A program made the position numbers and the translations under genes. DNA of 64,000 nt from positions 35,701,856-35,765,855 of the forward strand of contig OY855907.1 in the NCBI GenBank assembly GCA_963693305.1, written 5' to 3'. Source of the DNA: Meandrina meandrites. Its lineage: Eukaryota > Cnidaria > Anthozoa > Scleractinia > Meandrinidae. The notes below the pieces were generated by a model that was not told where the DNA came from, ran no database searches, and saw nothing but the letters and a program-made list of their open reading frames with translations. This document shows positions 48,101-56,710 of the stretch, one piece after another. Each line of letters starts with the position of its first letter. The first letter of the stretch is position 1.

Positions 48101-51100
48101 TGACTCCTCCTTTAGCACTTCATGTCGGGATCCATCTTTCTGCTGTGGACCGAGTGATTACACAAATGTTTTGGTTGATTGTGGTGGTATCATGACGTTT
48201 AACCTTTCTAAAGTAATGCACTGTTCTTGCGGCGAATGTACTGAAAAGGTTGCAATCGTTCAAGGCATCGTTGTAGGTGGTCCAGAGGAAGAACCCATGA
48301 AATATGGAAATGTGATTTATGGAGGTGAAGTAGTTTCTGTCACAGATAGGGAAGGAAAATTTTCCCTCACATTCCCAGAAAAGGTGACAAGGGCAATAGT
48401 CACTTTCAAGGATTCTTTTTATAAAAAGTTTGAAGAAAGAAGCAAGATATTCCTAATAAATGAAGGAAGCAGAGACTTTCACAAGATAAAGCTAAAGAGA
48501 ATACCATCCCCAATCGAGTTTAATGCTTCAGAGCCTCTTGACATCCCTTTGGGAAGTAATCCAAGTATTGACAGTTTTGCCGATCTTGAATTCCAAGAAG
48601 AATCATTCCTTACAGAGGACGGTTCTGTTTTTCAAGGGAATGGTAAAGCCACAGTCAGTGTTACAGATCCTCGCAACCTTTCAGATGTCCTGACTTCCCC
48701 TGGAGATTTTACCACGACAGACGAAGAAGGAGAGGCAGAAATCTTAGAAACTTATGGTATGGTAAAGCTAAACTTTGAAGACGACAATGGAAAACAATTA
48801 GCCTTGTCTAAACCAATGAAGGTGTACCTTGATCCTGAGAAACTCAACTTAACTGTTCAAAATGCCAGTCATGTTCCTGTCAAACTTTACTGGCTTGACA
48901 AGAAAACGGAACGCTGGAGAGAGGTTGGTGACTTCCAGCTTGCGGATGGAAGTAAACGGAGAAGGAAGCGGTCCGATAGAATCTTTTTTGTCGGAACAGT
49001 GACTCCGGCAATAGCACGAGAACAATTCAATTTTGATTATCCGACCACACAGGTTGCAGTCAGAGTGACAACAGACCCTTATCCCCGTACTTCTGGGACT
49101 GAAAGTGTTGTGGTGAGAGTTATTCGACAAGAGGGTGCGGTCTACAGAGGTTACTTTGAAGGAACATCAACAACAGAGGGTTTAGTTTGTATTCCAATAT
49201 GGCGAGATAGAACATGTCATATTCAAGCTGAAACCAATGGCAAATACATGACGCCAACGAGAATGGGTAATCTACCAACAAACATTGGAGCTCGACGACA
49301 GCAAAGAGTCGATGACGACACTGGTGCAACAATTCAGTGGATTTCGTTTACGAGTACACTTGATGAAAACAGCGCAGAAGCCTCACCAGTGTACCACCGT
49401 AACGATTTAGGGGTGTGCCAATCTTCTAACACTCGTTCAGAAGGTTTTCAGTTTACGTTTCAAGATCCACCAACTGCACCTGCGGATTTCTCCATTTTAA
49501 CTGATATTGACAGAACTTTTTGGGTTCCCCTTGGCTGCTATATTAAAATTAAGGTGAACAACGAAAATGCAATATTTGCTGCAGAGAGCTACCAAGAGAA
49601 TGTCCTGGACGAAAGAGGAAAGATTGGCCTGCATATCCGAATGTCAAGAACTGTTACTGGCGGAGGAAGTAATATTGTGTGCCTTCAATTCAGCTGCCCC
49701 GAAGACGACGCGTACACGTATGTCAAGATCGCGCCACTAACCAAGATGTGCACATTTCAAAGCGTCCATCCTGATTTGTCCAGGGTACAGCATCCAAATT
49801 GTCCTAATGAATTCAGTAGACCAGTTTGCGCAGACCAACCACCCGCTATTCAGGGTCAGGAAAAGTGGCTTTGGATACCGAGGAGTAGCGCCTCTCAGAG
49901 TATCTACAGAACCTTTAGTGGTCCGCTAAGAGGTGAGGCCAGATGCCTTGTTGGTGATCAGGATTTTACGGGAACATCAACTGGCACTGTCACTGATGGT
50001 GGACATGCTCTGGAATATGATTGCAGGTAAGTAGTATTTTTGAGCTTCCTCCACTTATTAATTATCATTTTAATTAATTAAATAATACGTAATTAAAATT
50101 AAGTAGCATTGCAATACTGCAATTCTGTAGCTATGCAAATAAAGCTTGTTGTTGTTGTTGTTATAAACGTTTATACATTCTACGGGATGTCTTTCAAAGT
50201 TCACGAGGGGAACACTTAGGCTGCGAACAGTCGCCATAGTTGTTGATAGGGCGAAAAAAGCGAAGACTGGGTAGGGAAGCTGCGCTCGTCTCTCTAATGT
50301 TCTCAATTGTTTGTTTGTTTTCTTTCGCTTACTCCTCTCGCCGAATTCTTGTCCCCATGCAAAGCCCTTTTCAGTTGTGTTAGACGGAGGGTCTTTGGCA
50401 CGAGAACGAAGGACTCTGGAGATAAAGGATTACCAGTCCAAGATTCTGGCACTTCCGGACCTCATGTATGCAGAGCCATGGCATTTTTTGACGTTCGTTA
50501 AAGATATCTTTGTTTTTGACAGCCAATCACAAAAATTCTAATTAATTAAAAAGATCCTTCCCCTGCAGAGTCCTTAGTTTCTCGTGCCAAGGCCGGAAAA
50601 GGGGCTATGGAAACGAGAATGCTTTCGCCGACGATTTCTTTCTTTTTTGACTGTTAAGCTTGATACCCCACCATATATTACCATGCAAGTGTTTGGAAAA
50701 AAGACCAAGAATTATTTAAGATATTTACCTGGAGAGTGTCAACTCAGGGCTAGTCAAGGCTGATGCCAACTTTTGCAGAGAGAGACCGCCTTAGAACTTG
50801 TCTAATTTTAAGCCACAAAAAATTCACTTCAAGCACCTTTTGCTTTCTTTGTTTTTGCCTTACAGCTGAATCAACATCACATGTTTAAAGTTTTGAACAA
50901 TGGCATTCTGGTGTCAATGCACTCGTCGGAATGAGAAACATTGCATGGAAGAAGTTTGTCTCGAGTTTACTTTGATTTGCCGTAATCTTATGAGTCATTA
51001 GTTAAAAGTCATTAGTTAATAGCCACTTAAGTCTTTAGCATATCGAGTCTATTTGTAAATTTTAAATCAATGCTTACGAACTATAACAAAAACCGCGTGT

Positions 51101-54100
51101 GAAATTGGGTCGCAATGTCTTAATGAAAATCTTTATAAGTCCGCGAATGTTTTCAAAGCTACTCCACAGCTTTGAAGATATCCCGTAGAAATTTTTATAA
51201 TTTTTTTATAATTTGTTTTTTCCGAGTAGTTCGAAAATCGTTTTCCAACAGTAATTTTGTTTACAGAGCGTTTTCATATGACGTCACGAAAGCCATATTG
51301 GTGTTCCAAAACAAAGAAACGGCGGCCATATTGTAGCCTGCGTTGCAGATGAACTAAACCCTATATTTCACCGTGGTAAAACGTAAAAAAAAAACAAGAA
51401 AACTACTTCAAAGATAAGGTTTTCATTTTCACTGTTCAAAGTTTGATACTTAACAAGTATTCTCCTGGTTTACTAAATTTTTTGGAACTTCACTAAAAAA
51501 GTTCTAAGCGTTTGAAAACGGCGAAATGCCGAGTGTCGGCGCCATTGTCAAAGCAATTTTGATCGGGTGCAGAGCATTTTAAAAGTAAAGAATCCCGCTT
51601 TCAAGAGGGAACTGAAAAATATATTTACCCTCAGCAGCTATTTTATATATCCTTATCGATGCTTCCACGTTAACGTGAATGATTTCTCTCGAAATAAGAA
51701 AACAAAAACAGCCTCAGACGTTTGACCGCGGTGAAGTCTGCAACACATGTATTCCCGTACCCAGATCTCACTCTGTCAGATGCGGAAAAGTGGCTGGCCG
51801 TGGGAGATCTGGGTACGAGATTACAACGCAGGCTACCACATAGCCATTCCTCCGGAAATTACATGGAATTAAACTCTATTTTTATGCAAAAATCGTCTTT
51901 TGTTTTAGTAGACCAATATGGCCGCTGGTCACGTGACAGAAAACGCTCTATAAGTAGTGCTGTTATGGTGTTAGGTGCACTTTACACACCAAGTCGACGA
52001 CTATAAAACAAATGGTAATTGTATAGCTTTTAGACTTCTCATGGGAAAGAACACAACACCTTGGCTCAAACGGCTTAACAGTGCTATTTTTATAAAAGGG
52101 GGTAAGTAAGATAAAATAGCTTTATTAGCAACAATATGAGAAGCTGAGTACTGGCTTCTTTCTCATTGACAACTTTTTCAGGATAATTGGCCATGTTCTA
52201 AACGAGCAGGGGACTGGGTACGAACATATTTTTTCTTGGCACGAACATTCAATATCAATTGAATTGAAAATGGGGCACGTCATCTGAAAGAGCATCCAAA
52301 AATTAGTAAATTCACCAAATTTGATGGTTATTGGTTTAAACGCAAAGGCATGGCACACTTTTAAAATAAGAGAGCTTAGTATGGATTGGAGGACGCCTGT
52401 CCCTCCAATCCATACTAAGTGTACCATGCCTTTGGGTTTAAACCAATAACCGTCAAATTTGGTGAATCTACTAATTTTTGGATGCTCTTTCAGATTACAT
52501 GCCCCATTTTTCAATTCAATCGATATTGAATGTTTGTACCGAAGAGAAAATATGTTCGTACCCAGTCCCCTGCTCGTTTAGAACATGGCTAATGGCAAGC
52601 CAGGTTCTTTTTACAATGGAAAACCTCTGCCTCGTTCCCAGACGTCGCTCTTTTCTCACTGGCTGACCGGCGCCTGGGGAAGAAGCAGTGGAATGTAAAA
52701 CCAGACTCTGAATATGCTACTGCAGGCGTTAGTGATCAACATCTAATCTTTTCCCTTGCATTTCAATACATTGTGGGATCCCGGTTTCTCCGGCAAACCC
52801 CCAAGGGAATCGAAAATTGTTCGAGAAATCAGAATTTTGAGAATTCGGGGATAAAATTGGAGTGTTAGACTGAGCACAACTTTAAAGCAAGGAACCGCAA
52901 ACGAAAATGCTGCTAATGTAGGATCCAGCAAGGGATCTGATCAGCGTGAAAATGATAAATGACAAACAATACTGCAAGGCTGATAGTACTACATAAAAAG
53001 TAAACTTTGTGAGACACCAACACGACTAGAACCGATATAGTGGGATTGCAACCGTGGACAGCTGTTTCGTTCTTTTTGGAACTCGTCAGCATGGTGTAGC
53101 AAATCTAAATAACGCCAGCGAAAGAGCCAACGCAAATAGATTGCCCAATGTACACTATATCAAGTTCCGTACCCTGAACTCACTTGTCCCCCGAATCACG
53201 CACTGCCACATCACGTGTTTCGGGGGACAAGAAGACCAAAGTGTCACGATGATGTCTCACAAAGCGAATTGTCCAAAATGTGGATGGCACGGCCATTCCG
53301 AACATTTAAGCGCATGGACACAACCATGCTGAATAAAAACGCAGCATATCGGATCTAAAAAGATCTACGGTCCAAAAAATACGTAAAAGTAATACGTAAA
53401 AGTAAAAGTAATACGTTGCGTTTTTATTCAGCATGGTTGTGTCCATGCGCTTAAATGTTCGGAATGGCCGTGCCATCCACATTTAGGACAATTCGTTTTG
53501 TGAGACATCATCGTGACACTTTGGTCTTCTTGTCCCCCGAAACACGTGATGTGGCAGTGCGTGATTCGGGGGACAAGTGAGTTCAGGGTACGGAACTTGA
53601 TATAGTGTACATTGGGCAATCTATTTGCGTTGGCTCTTTCGCTGGCGTTATTTAGATTTGCTACACCGTGCTGACGAGTTCCAAAAAGAACGAAACAGCT
53701 GTCCACGGTTGCAATCCCACTGTATCGGTTCTAGTCGTGTTGGTGTCTCACAAAGTTTACTTTTTATGTAGTACTATCAGCCTTGCAGTATTGTTTGTTA
53801 GACTGAGTGAAGGCATGAAATTCCATGAAAATGAGTTTTGGTTCGAGTAACCGAGAGATTAAGCGAGAACTCGAGGGTTTGAAAAATTGGGATTCTATTG
53901 TGGTACAACTAGGCTCGATTTCCACCGCTTTTCAACGTAGGATAACCGACGTTTAATGATCAGTGTAATCTCGTCCCCAGAGTCCACGTTCCCCTAGACC
54001 AGCGGTCGGACAAAGGTAACGTGGGCTCTGTGGACTGGACGAGTTTGGGCAATGTGCAATGCAACCATACTTCTTACTCTGAGTAACAAAATCTTAAGAA

Positions 54101-54717
54101 ATTTTTATGAAATTTTTTAAACATTTTCGCAAATTTTCGGTTAATCGCTAGATAATTTCATTAGGTTGAATGACGATAGCTATAAGAGAACAGTAAAAAC
54201 CTTCAACTGGACAAGTGATGGAGATAAATGTTACGTGAAAGTTAAAGTCTCTGGAAGAAGATCCGTGCTCAAAGCTGAGAGTCACAGCGCAAACAAGAAA
54301 AACCTGTTTGGATACAGCACTGATATAACAAGACCTACCCTGGATGATCCTGATGCATCGGCCACCTGCCTCGAGTATAGGTGCAGTGACGTCTTGGCTG
54401 ATGGATCTTTTTCTGAAAGCACATTTATTGAAATAAGGCCGATTTTGGGAGATTGCAAATTCTTGAATACAGGAAGCAATTTAGATTTTTATCAGAGCCA
54501 GTGTCCATATTCTTTACCGCCTCAGCAAGGAGAAGAGCGTTCTATTTGCGATGTCCAATTGCCATCTTTTCTCCTTCCGGTTCCTGGGTTATATAACAGG
54601 CTGTATTACCCGTGGGGGACTACAGAAAGTAGCTGTAGAACGGGGGATCCAAGGCTGGGATTTCTATTTTCTGGGATGTTTTCCAGAGGCTATGCTTTAC
54701 ATTATAACTGTACTTAA
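35935..54717 (+). CDS. CILP-like gene B, membrane-anchored TSP1-Ig-CILP protein
   Basis: Proposed exons: 35935-36124, 41558-41659 (least certain), 42323-42709, 43527-43760, 45004-45177, 45747-46061, 46404-46509, 46852-47006, 47968-50026 and 54165-54717. They join in frame to 1,424 residues. The order is: short basic cytoplasmic N-terminus, one transmembrane helix, Ser/Thr-rich stalk, TSP1, regulatory-like module, Ig, CILP body with KRRRKR, and Cys-rich C-terminus. Without a signal peptide but with an internal anchor it should be type II, with the matrix part outside; furin cleavage at 48954-48971 could release the C-terminal portion. Vertebrate CILP is secreted, so the anchor and stalk are a departure. 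Gene A is its tandem paralogue. Function in adhesion or mineralised matrix is inference. Confidence 0.85.
36211..36343. repeat. 66-bp tandem duplication
   Basis: Two adjacent units, each containing ATTGATTAATCTGTAAACAG, TTCCGATCTCTTTG and GAAAAATATTCAG. They differ at only a few positions, so the duplication is recent. Confidence 0.85.
36690..37132. repeat. 9-bp minisatellite GTACCGACT / GTACCGATT
   Basis: About 49 units of a 9-base motif, with occasional GTACCGAGC, GTACCGAAT and GTGCCGATC variants. Because the unit is divisible by three and has no stop in four frames, long frames encoding VPT, TDC, YRL and GTV repeats appear. These are artefacts of the repeat. Confidence 0.95.
38840..39510. 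repeat. tandem repeat carrying CCGGACACG hairpins
   Basis: GACTGCCGGACACGGAGTAT occurs at 38913, 39086, 39279 and 39480, spaced 173-201 bases. In each unit CCGGACACG pairs with a downstream CGTGTCCGG or close variant across a loop of about 15 bases. The spacer is also shared: TCGGCGTACTTCGGCGACAA, TTCGAATCTATCGAGTAG. Confidence 0.8.
40802..41278 (-). other. 158-codon minus-strand frame, unidentified, two hydrophobic segments
   Basis: ATG to stop with no intron, inside the first intron of gene B on the opposite strand. Hydrophobic segments lie at about residues 39-62 (VSIVLCVVFFLNIASTVLFK) and 123-150. The linker is polar and acidic. I do not recognise a family and see no clear promoter or polyadenylation signal. 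The inverted repeat copy at 41274-41320 abuts its 5' end. It may be a small membrane protein, an element-encoded frame or chance. Confidence 0.2.
41558..41659 (+). CDS. gene B possible exon 2: stalk segment
   Basis: Acceptor GTTTCTCTTAG before 41558, donor GTTGCC at 41660, phase 1-1, 34 codons: EQLSERREGEGSLANSSSRS, TVIGLSTSQQQHSSG. The Ser-rich composition and matching phase suit the stalk. The donor is weak and there is no paralogous exon in view to confirm it. Skipping it keeps the frame. Confidence 0.4.
41660..42322 (+). other. gene B intron with a MITE
   Basis: Holds the element at 41856-42034. The remaining sequence shows nothing recognisable. Confidence 0.5.
41856..42034. mobile_element. 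MITE, about 179 bp
   Basis: Left end TAGCCTGTTCCAGGCGTTTG and right end AACGCCTGGAACAAACTA are near reverse complements. Internal GGGCGAG / CTCGCCC blocks also pair. Confidence 0.65.
42323..42709 (+). CDS. gene B exon: Ser/Thr-rich stalk with internal repeat
   Basis: Acceptor TATTCAG before 42323, donor GTTTGC at 42710, phase 1-1, 129 codons. Two tandem 43-residue units (42431-42559 and 42560-42688) share TTTTLASAMSTDFGRSS and PVSSTRSTA. The DNA copies are nearly identical, so the duplication is recent. Composition suggests heavy O-glycosylation and an extended mucin-like spacer between membrane and TSP1. Confidence 0.65.
42710..43526 (+). other. gene B intron, 0.8 kb
   Basis: No repeat or coding homology recognised. 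A 95-codon open stretch here lacks splice signals or family resemblance. Confidence 0.5.
43527..43760 (+). CDS. gene B exon: second Ser/Thr-rich stalk segment
   Basis: Acceptor TCTCTAAAG before 43527, donor GTAAGG at 43761, phase 1-1, 78 codons. Reads GSSKNINLSPTTAATASGGV and continues Ser/Thr/Ala-rich to SLANLLPNTG. No cysteines, consistent with a stalk. Confidence 0.65.
43761..45003 (+). other. gene B intron, 1.2 kb, with a MITE
   Basis: Contains the element at 44463-44901. I see nothing in 43761-44460. Confidence 0.55.
44463..44901. mobile_element. MITE, about 439 bp
   Basis: Ends AGAGGGTCGTACAGGGG and CCCCTGTACGACCCTCT are reverse complements. The interior has repeated CGTGATTCGTGA-like and GTAAGAACAGGATAAAAGAG-like stretches (two copies of the latter type). 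Non-coding. Confidence 0.75.
45004..45177 (+). CDS. gene B exon: thrombospondin type 1 repeat
   Basis: Acceptor AATTTCAG before 45004, donor GTTTGA at 45178, phase 1-1, 58 codons. Reads WSRWSPWSDCTKTCGTGARH then RTRTC, with six Cys and the W-x-x-W-x-x-W core of canonical TSP1 repeats. The WxxW sites are C-mannosylated in known proteins. A single TSP1 ahead of the Ig domain also occurs in vertebrate CILP. Confidence 0.9.
45178..45746 (+). other. gene B intron with ACAAC microsatellite
   Basis: Besides the pentanucleotide repeat (45296-45457) it holds nothing recognisable. Confidence 0.6.
45296..45457. repeat. ACAAC pentanucleotide microsatellite
   Basis: Regular core at about 45347-45410, flanked by related GACACGAC / AGACAAGACA units and a second short ACAAC run. 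Confidence 0.9.
45747..46061 (+). CDS. gene B exon: carboxypeptidase-regulatory-like / CILP N module
   Basis: Acceptor CCCTCAG before 45747, donor GTAAGC at 46062, phase 1-1, 105 codons. Begins DCNKTCVKGTLNDECNAC and contains HVLTGRILGETSVPLSEANI. Collinear with gene A 118-429. Confidence 0.9.
46404..46509 (+). CDS. gene B exon: Ig domain, first half
   Basis: Acceptor TTTTGCAG before 46404, donor GTACCG at 46510. Reads VPPFVTVHPESKMRMTGQSV, TFCCDGKGNPPPEIEW. The Trp codon is split by the intron, as in gene A. Confidence 0.88.
46852..47006 (+). CDS. gene B exon: Ig domain, second half
   Basis: Acceptor ATTTAG before 46852, donor GTATGT at 47007. Reads FKENNIVDKDLYSFNNTLEI and LNGTYRCRVVNDFGSEFSD, with the Y-x-C of the F strand. 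Confidence 0.9.
47007..47967 (+). other. gene B intron, 0.96 kb, with a SINE
   Basis: Contains the SINE at 47345-47646. The remainder (about 660 bp) matches the size expected for the ancestral intron. Confidence 0.65.
47345..47646 (-). mobile_element. tRNA-derived SINE, best-preserved copy
   Basis: On the minus strand: GGCGCGGTGGCCTAATGG with box A TGGCCTAATGG, then GGGTTCGAGCCCTGG with box B GGTTCGAGCCC. A body of about 220 bp follows (CCACCCAGGTGTATAAATTG, GGACTAGCATCCCATCCAGG, GCAGACTTTACC). These are internal RNA polymerase III promoter elements of tRNA origin. Confidence 0.8.
47968..50026 (+). CDS. gene B exon: CILP body with furin-type site
   Basis: Acceptor TTTCCAG before 47968, donor GTAAGT at 50027, phase 1 in and 2 out, about 686 codons. 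Cys-rich start (GECQPVACLKND, DPSFCCGPSD), regulatory-like fold, CILP core TDPRNLSDVL, TYGMVKLNFEDDNGK, MKVYLDPEKLNLTV, KRRRKR at 48954-48971, then FFVGTVTPAIA. The C-terminal half is much less similar to gene A than the N-terminal half, and it lacks the RGD found in A (here TFSGPLRGEARC). Confidence 0.92.
50340..50625. mobile_element. inverted-repeat element (MITE-like), about 285 bp
   Basis: CTTTGGCACGAGAACGAAGG then ACTCT near 50392 pairs with AGAGTCC and TTTCTCGTGCCAAGG near 50568-50594. Outer blocks are weakly complementary, so exact ends are uncertain. Confidence 0.45.
52189..52590. repeat. foldback with arms of about 190-200 bp
   Basis: Left arm 52189-52392 and right arm 52402-52590 are inverted copies, roughly 90% identical by eye, with a 16-base extra segment near 52362 in the left arm. 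They meet at GGATTGGAGG / CCTCCAATCC with a loop of about 9 bases. A transcript would form a long hairpin. Confidence 0.85.
52962..53798. repeat. 382-bp near-perfect inverted duplication with 73-bp spacer
   Basis: Arms 52962-53343 and 53417-53798 are each 382 bases and differ at about four positions by eye. The spacer 53344-53416 contains repeated ATACGTAAAAGTA. Each arm carries the same 92-codon open frame in mirror orientation (53054-53332 plus, 53428-53706 minus) ending in CPKCGWHGHSEHLSAWTQPC. Neither frame begins with ATG near its 5' end. Confidence 0.95.
54165..54717 (+). CDS. gene B terminal exon: Cys-rich CILP C-terminus
   Basis: Acceptor TTCATTAG before 54165; the first base completes Arg (phase 2 in). 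184 codons then TAA. Starts RLNDDSYKRTVKTFNWTSDG and ends PRLGFLFSGMFSRGYALHYN with a final CT. About 86% identical to gene A's terminal exon in protein, and nearly identical in DNA over the last hundred bases. Confidence 0.92.
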
Positions 54718-55196
54718 ATGAAGGGTGTGGGCTGGGCCAATTAAAATACTGACAAATTGCTTGAGAGGCGGTTTATTTTACCAGTGTGTTATCTGCCAAA
54801 CTGATCAAGGACTCTTGGTCGCTAGTAAGTCCGTTGATACAATTTATTGTTCATGTAAATACTTTTTTAGTAAAAGTTTGATAGCTTTTGCCAGTGCCTT
54901 ATCTTCCAAATCTGACCAACTTAGTTTTTATGTTGGAAATCTTCTGTCAGTACCATTGATGTGTTGTTTTGTACAGTTGCATATTGTAAGGCATTTCTTC
55001 CAGGTTGCAAGTTAGGCTATTTGTCATGACGGAATCGCCTAAAACAGCGTGAGTTAATATAGCCCCTTCACGCTCATACTGCAATAGAAAATCTGCTGAT
55101 TACCTAATTGTATAACTTGTTTTGTATGTATGAGAGATTTTTTATAATCATAAATAAAGTGACATTCTTTATAACTTGTCTGTATACTTTTTAGAG
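54718..55196 (+). other. gene B 3' UTR
   Basis: Homologous to gene A's 3' flank at its start (GAAGGGTGTGGGCTGGGCCA) and at its end (TGCATATTGTAAGGCA through AATAAAG). AATAAA at about 55150 is the likely signal, as the proximal one is AATTAAA. Confidence 0.55.
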
Positions 55197-55205
55197 TGAT
55201 TTTGT

Positions 55206-55571
55206 TTAACCCGTAAAACAACATCTGGCTATTAGTGCATGCGTAATAGTCAAAACAAAACCAAAGAAACGACAATGGAATGAGTGTTTAACACTACCCT
55301 TATTAGTTGAGTATGCAAGGAAGGAAGCTTTGCACCCAAGTTTTACCGTTAAAACTCTGCTGTTGTCAGAAACGACAGAGCTAGTTTCCATTGGAAACAT
55401 CTCGTGCTATTGCGCGCGCGAATTCTCCGTACTTCTGACTCTGCTTTCGCGCCCACGGGACTAATGACGTCAATAGCACGAGATGTTTCCAATGGAAACT
55501 AGCTCTGTCGCCGATGACAACAGTAAAGTTTTAACGGTAAAACTTACCGTTACTACTATTTCACGGGTTAA
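55206..55571. mobile_element. 366-bp TTAA-bounded foldback element
   Basis: TTAACCCGT at the left and ACGGGTTAA at the right bound it. Inside, arms of about 75 bp pair: AGTTTTACCGTTAAAACT, AGAGCTAGTTTCCATTGGAA, ACATCTCGTGCTATTG against their reverse complements at 55471-55545. Confidence 0.75.
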
Positions 55572-56183
55572 GTAAAACCACTCTACAATATAAACGAGAT
55601 GGTGCAAGACCACTTACCTCCCTCGTCTTTGACTGGTCATGTTACGTTTCTTTGCTCCGCTTGTTAGTCACACTACTTCCTTTCCTTTACTTCCTCCAAC
55701 TTCGAGAATGGTGTGGGGGGGGGGGGGGGGGGAGGGTTAAGAAATTAAAGATCAACGGAGGGGGGGGGGGGGGGGGGGTATTGAAGAGAAGTGGCTTAGG
55801 AGAGCCGATTTGTTCAAAAGGCAATTAACACTAACTTAGCAGGGAGGTTTTAGCTTCCCTTGTATAAAAGGTCCTTTCGTTGCTATTGTTTTGTGAAGTT
55901 TGAGATTGGTCCATGTCAAAACTGGAGGACAGAACTCCTCATGTTGTAAAACCAAAATCATATTTCACACTTATCCTGGATTAGGTTAATCATGCTTTGA
56001 ACAACCCGGGCCCGGAGATATATTTTTTATTTCTTTTCTTTTCCTTGCGAAAATGCATCATGACAGTTGTATGCCATTTTCGGGTTCCTTGAAACGTCGA
56101 GTTAAACTAACATAGAATAAGAAGCCAGTGAATAATGAAATTGAAGAGAAAATGGGGAAAAAACGGAAACTGAGTTACATTTA

Positions 56184-56685
56184 TGCATCAGTCAATTCCA
56201 GCAGTCCCCACCCCCCCCCCCCCCCCCCCCCCCGGGCTAACCCCCGGGCATTAGCATTTCTTAAAAAAAAAAAAAAATTGGCAAATTCCCCGGGGTGGGG
56301 GTGAAGGAACCGGGCAAATGCCCCGCTCCCGGGTTGATTGTTTTCAATCTCTCGATAGGTGATATAAGAATATAATACAAGTTTTTGCTTCTTAGCAATG
56401 AAGAAATATCTAAAATTGAGAAAATATACCTTTAAAAACATCCACAAACATCCACGAGCTTCTCTAGTCCTTCATGGACTAGCTAATCTGCAACGTAGTC
56501 CACGTCTTGGCCTATAAACGCCTCCATCACCAATACGCGACTCACTCCACGGTTTCGAAACCACGTGTCAAATGCCCAGGGGTCAACCAGAGGTACGCAA
56601 ATGCTTCACCCTCGGGACGGGCAACATTAGGAAATGCCCCGCGGTTGCCCGGGGGGGATGGGCACTGCTGGAATTGACTGATGCA
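56184..56685. mobile_element. 502-bp MITE with TTA target duplication (PIF/Harbinger-like)
   Basis: TTA at 56181-56183 and 56686-56688 flanks TGCATCAGTCAATTCCAGCA and its reverse complement. Next to each terminus is a CCCACCC / GGGGGATGGG block. A 3-bp TWA duplication is typical of PIF/Harbinger. It contains a 23-C run. Confidence 0.7.
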
Positions 56686-56710
56686 TTATGCTGATAATAT
56701 TGTAGCTCTG

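Larger units (their letters stand above)
50027..54164 (+). other. gene B last intron, 4.1 kb, with three inverted-repeat structures
   Basis: Holds structures at 50340-50625, 52189-52590 and 52962-53798, plus a short hairpin GTACCCAGATCTCA / GAGATCTGGGTAC at about 51759-51818. 50640-51750 shows nothing recognisable. Confidence 0.6.

Noticed and set aside
53054..53706. Two mirrored 92-codon frames with a CPKCGWHGH motif as a gene pair
   Set aside because: They are the same sequence in the two arms of an inverted duplication, lack an early ATG, and show no splice or promoter signals. Kept only as a repeat with an unexplained origin.
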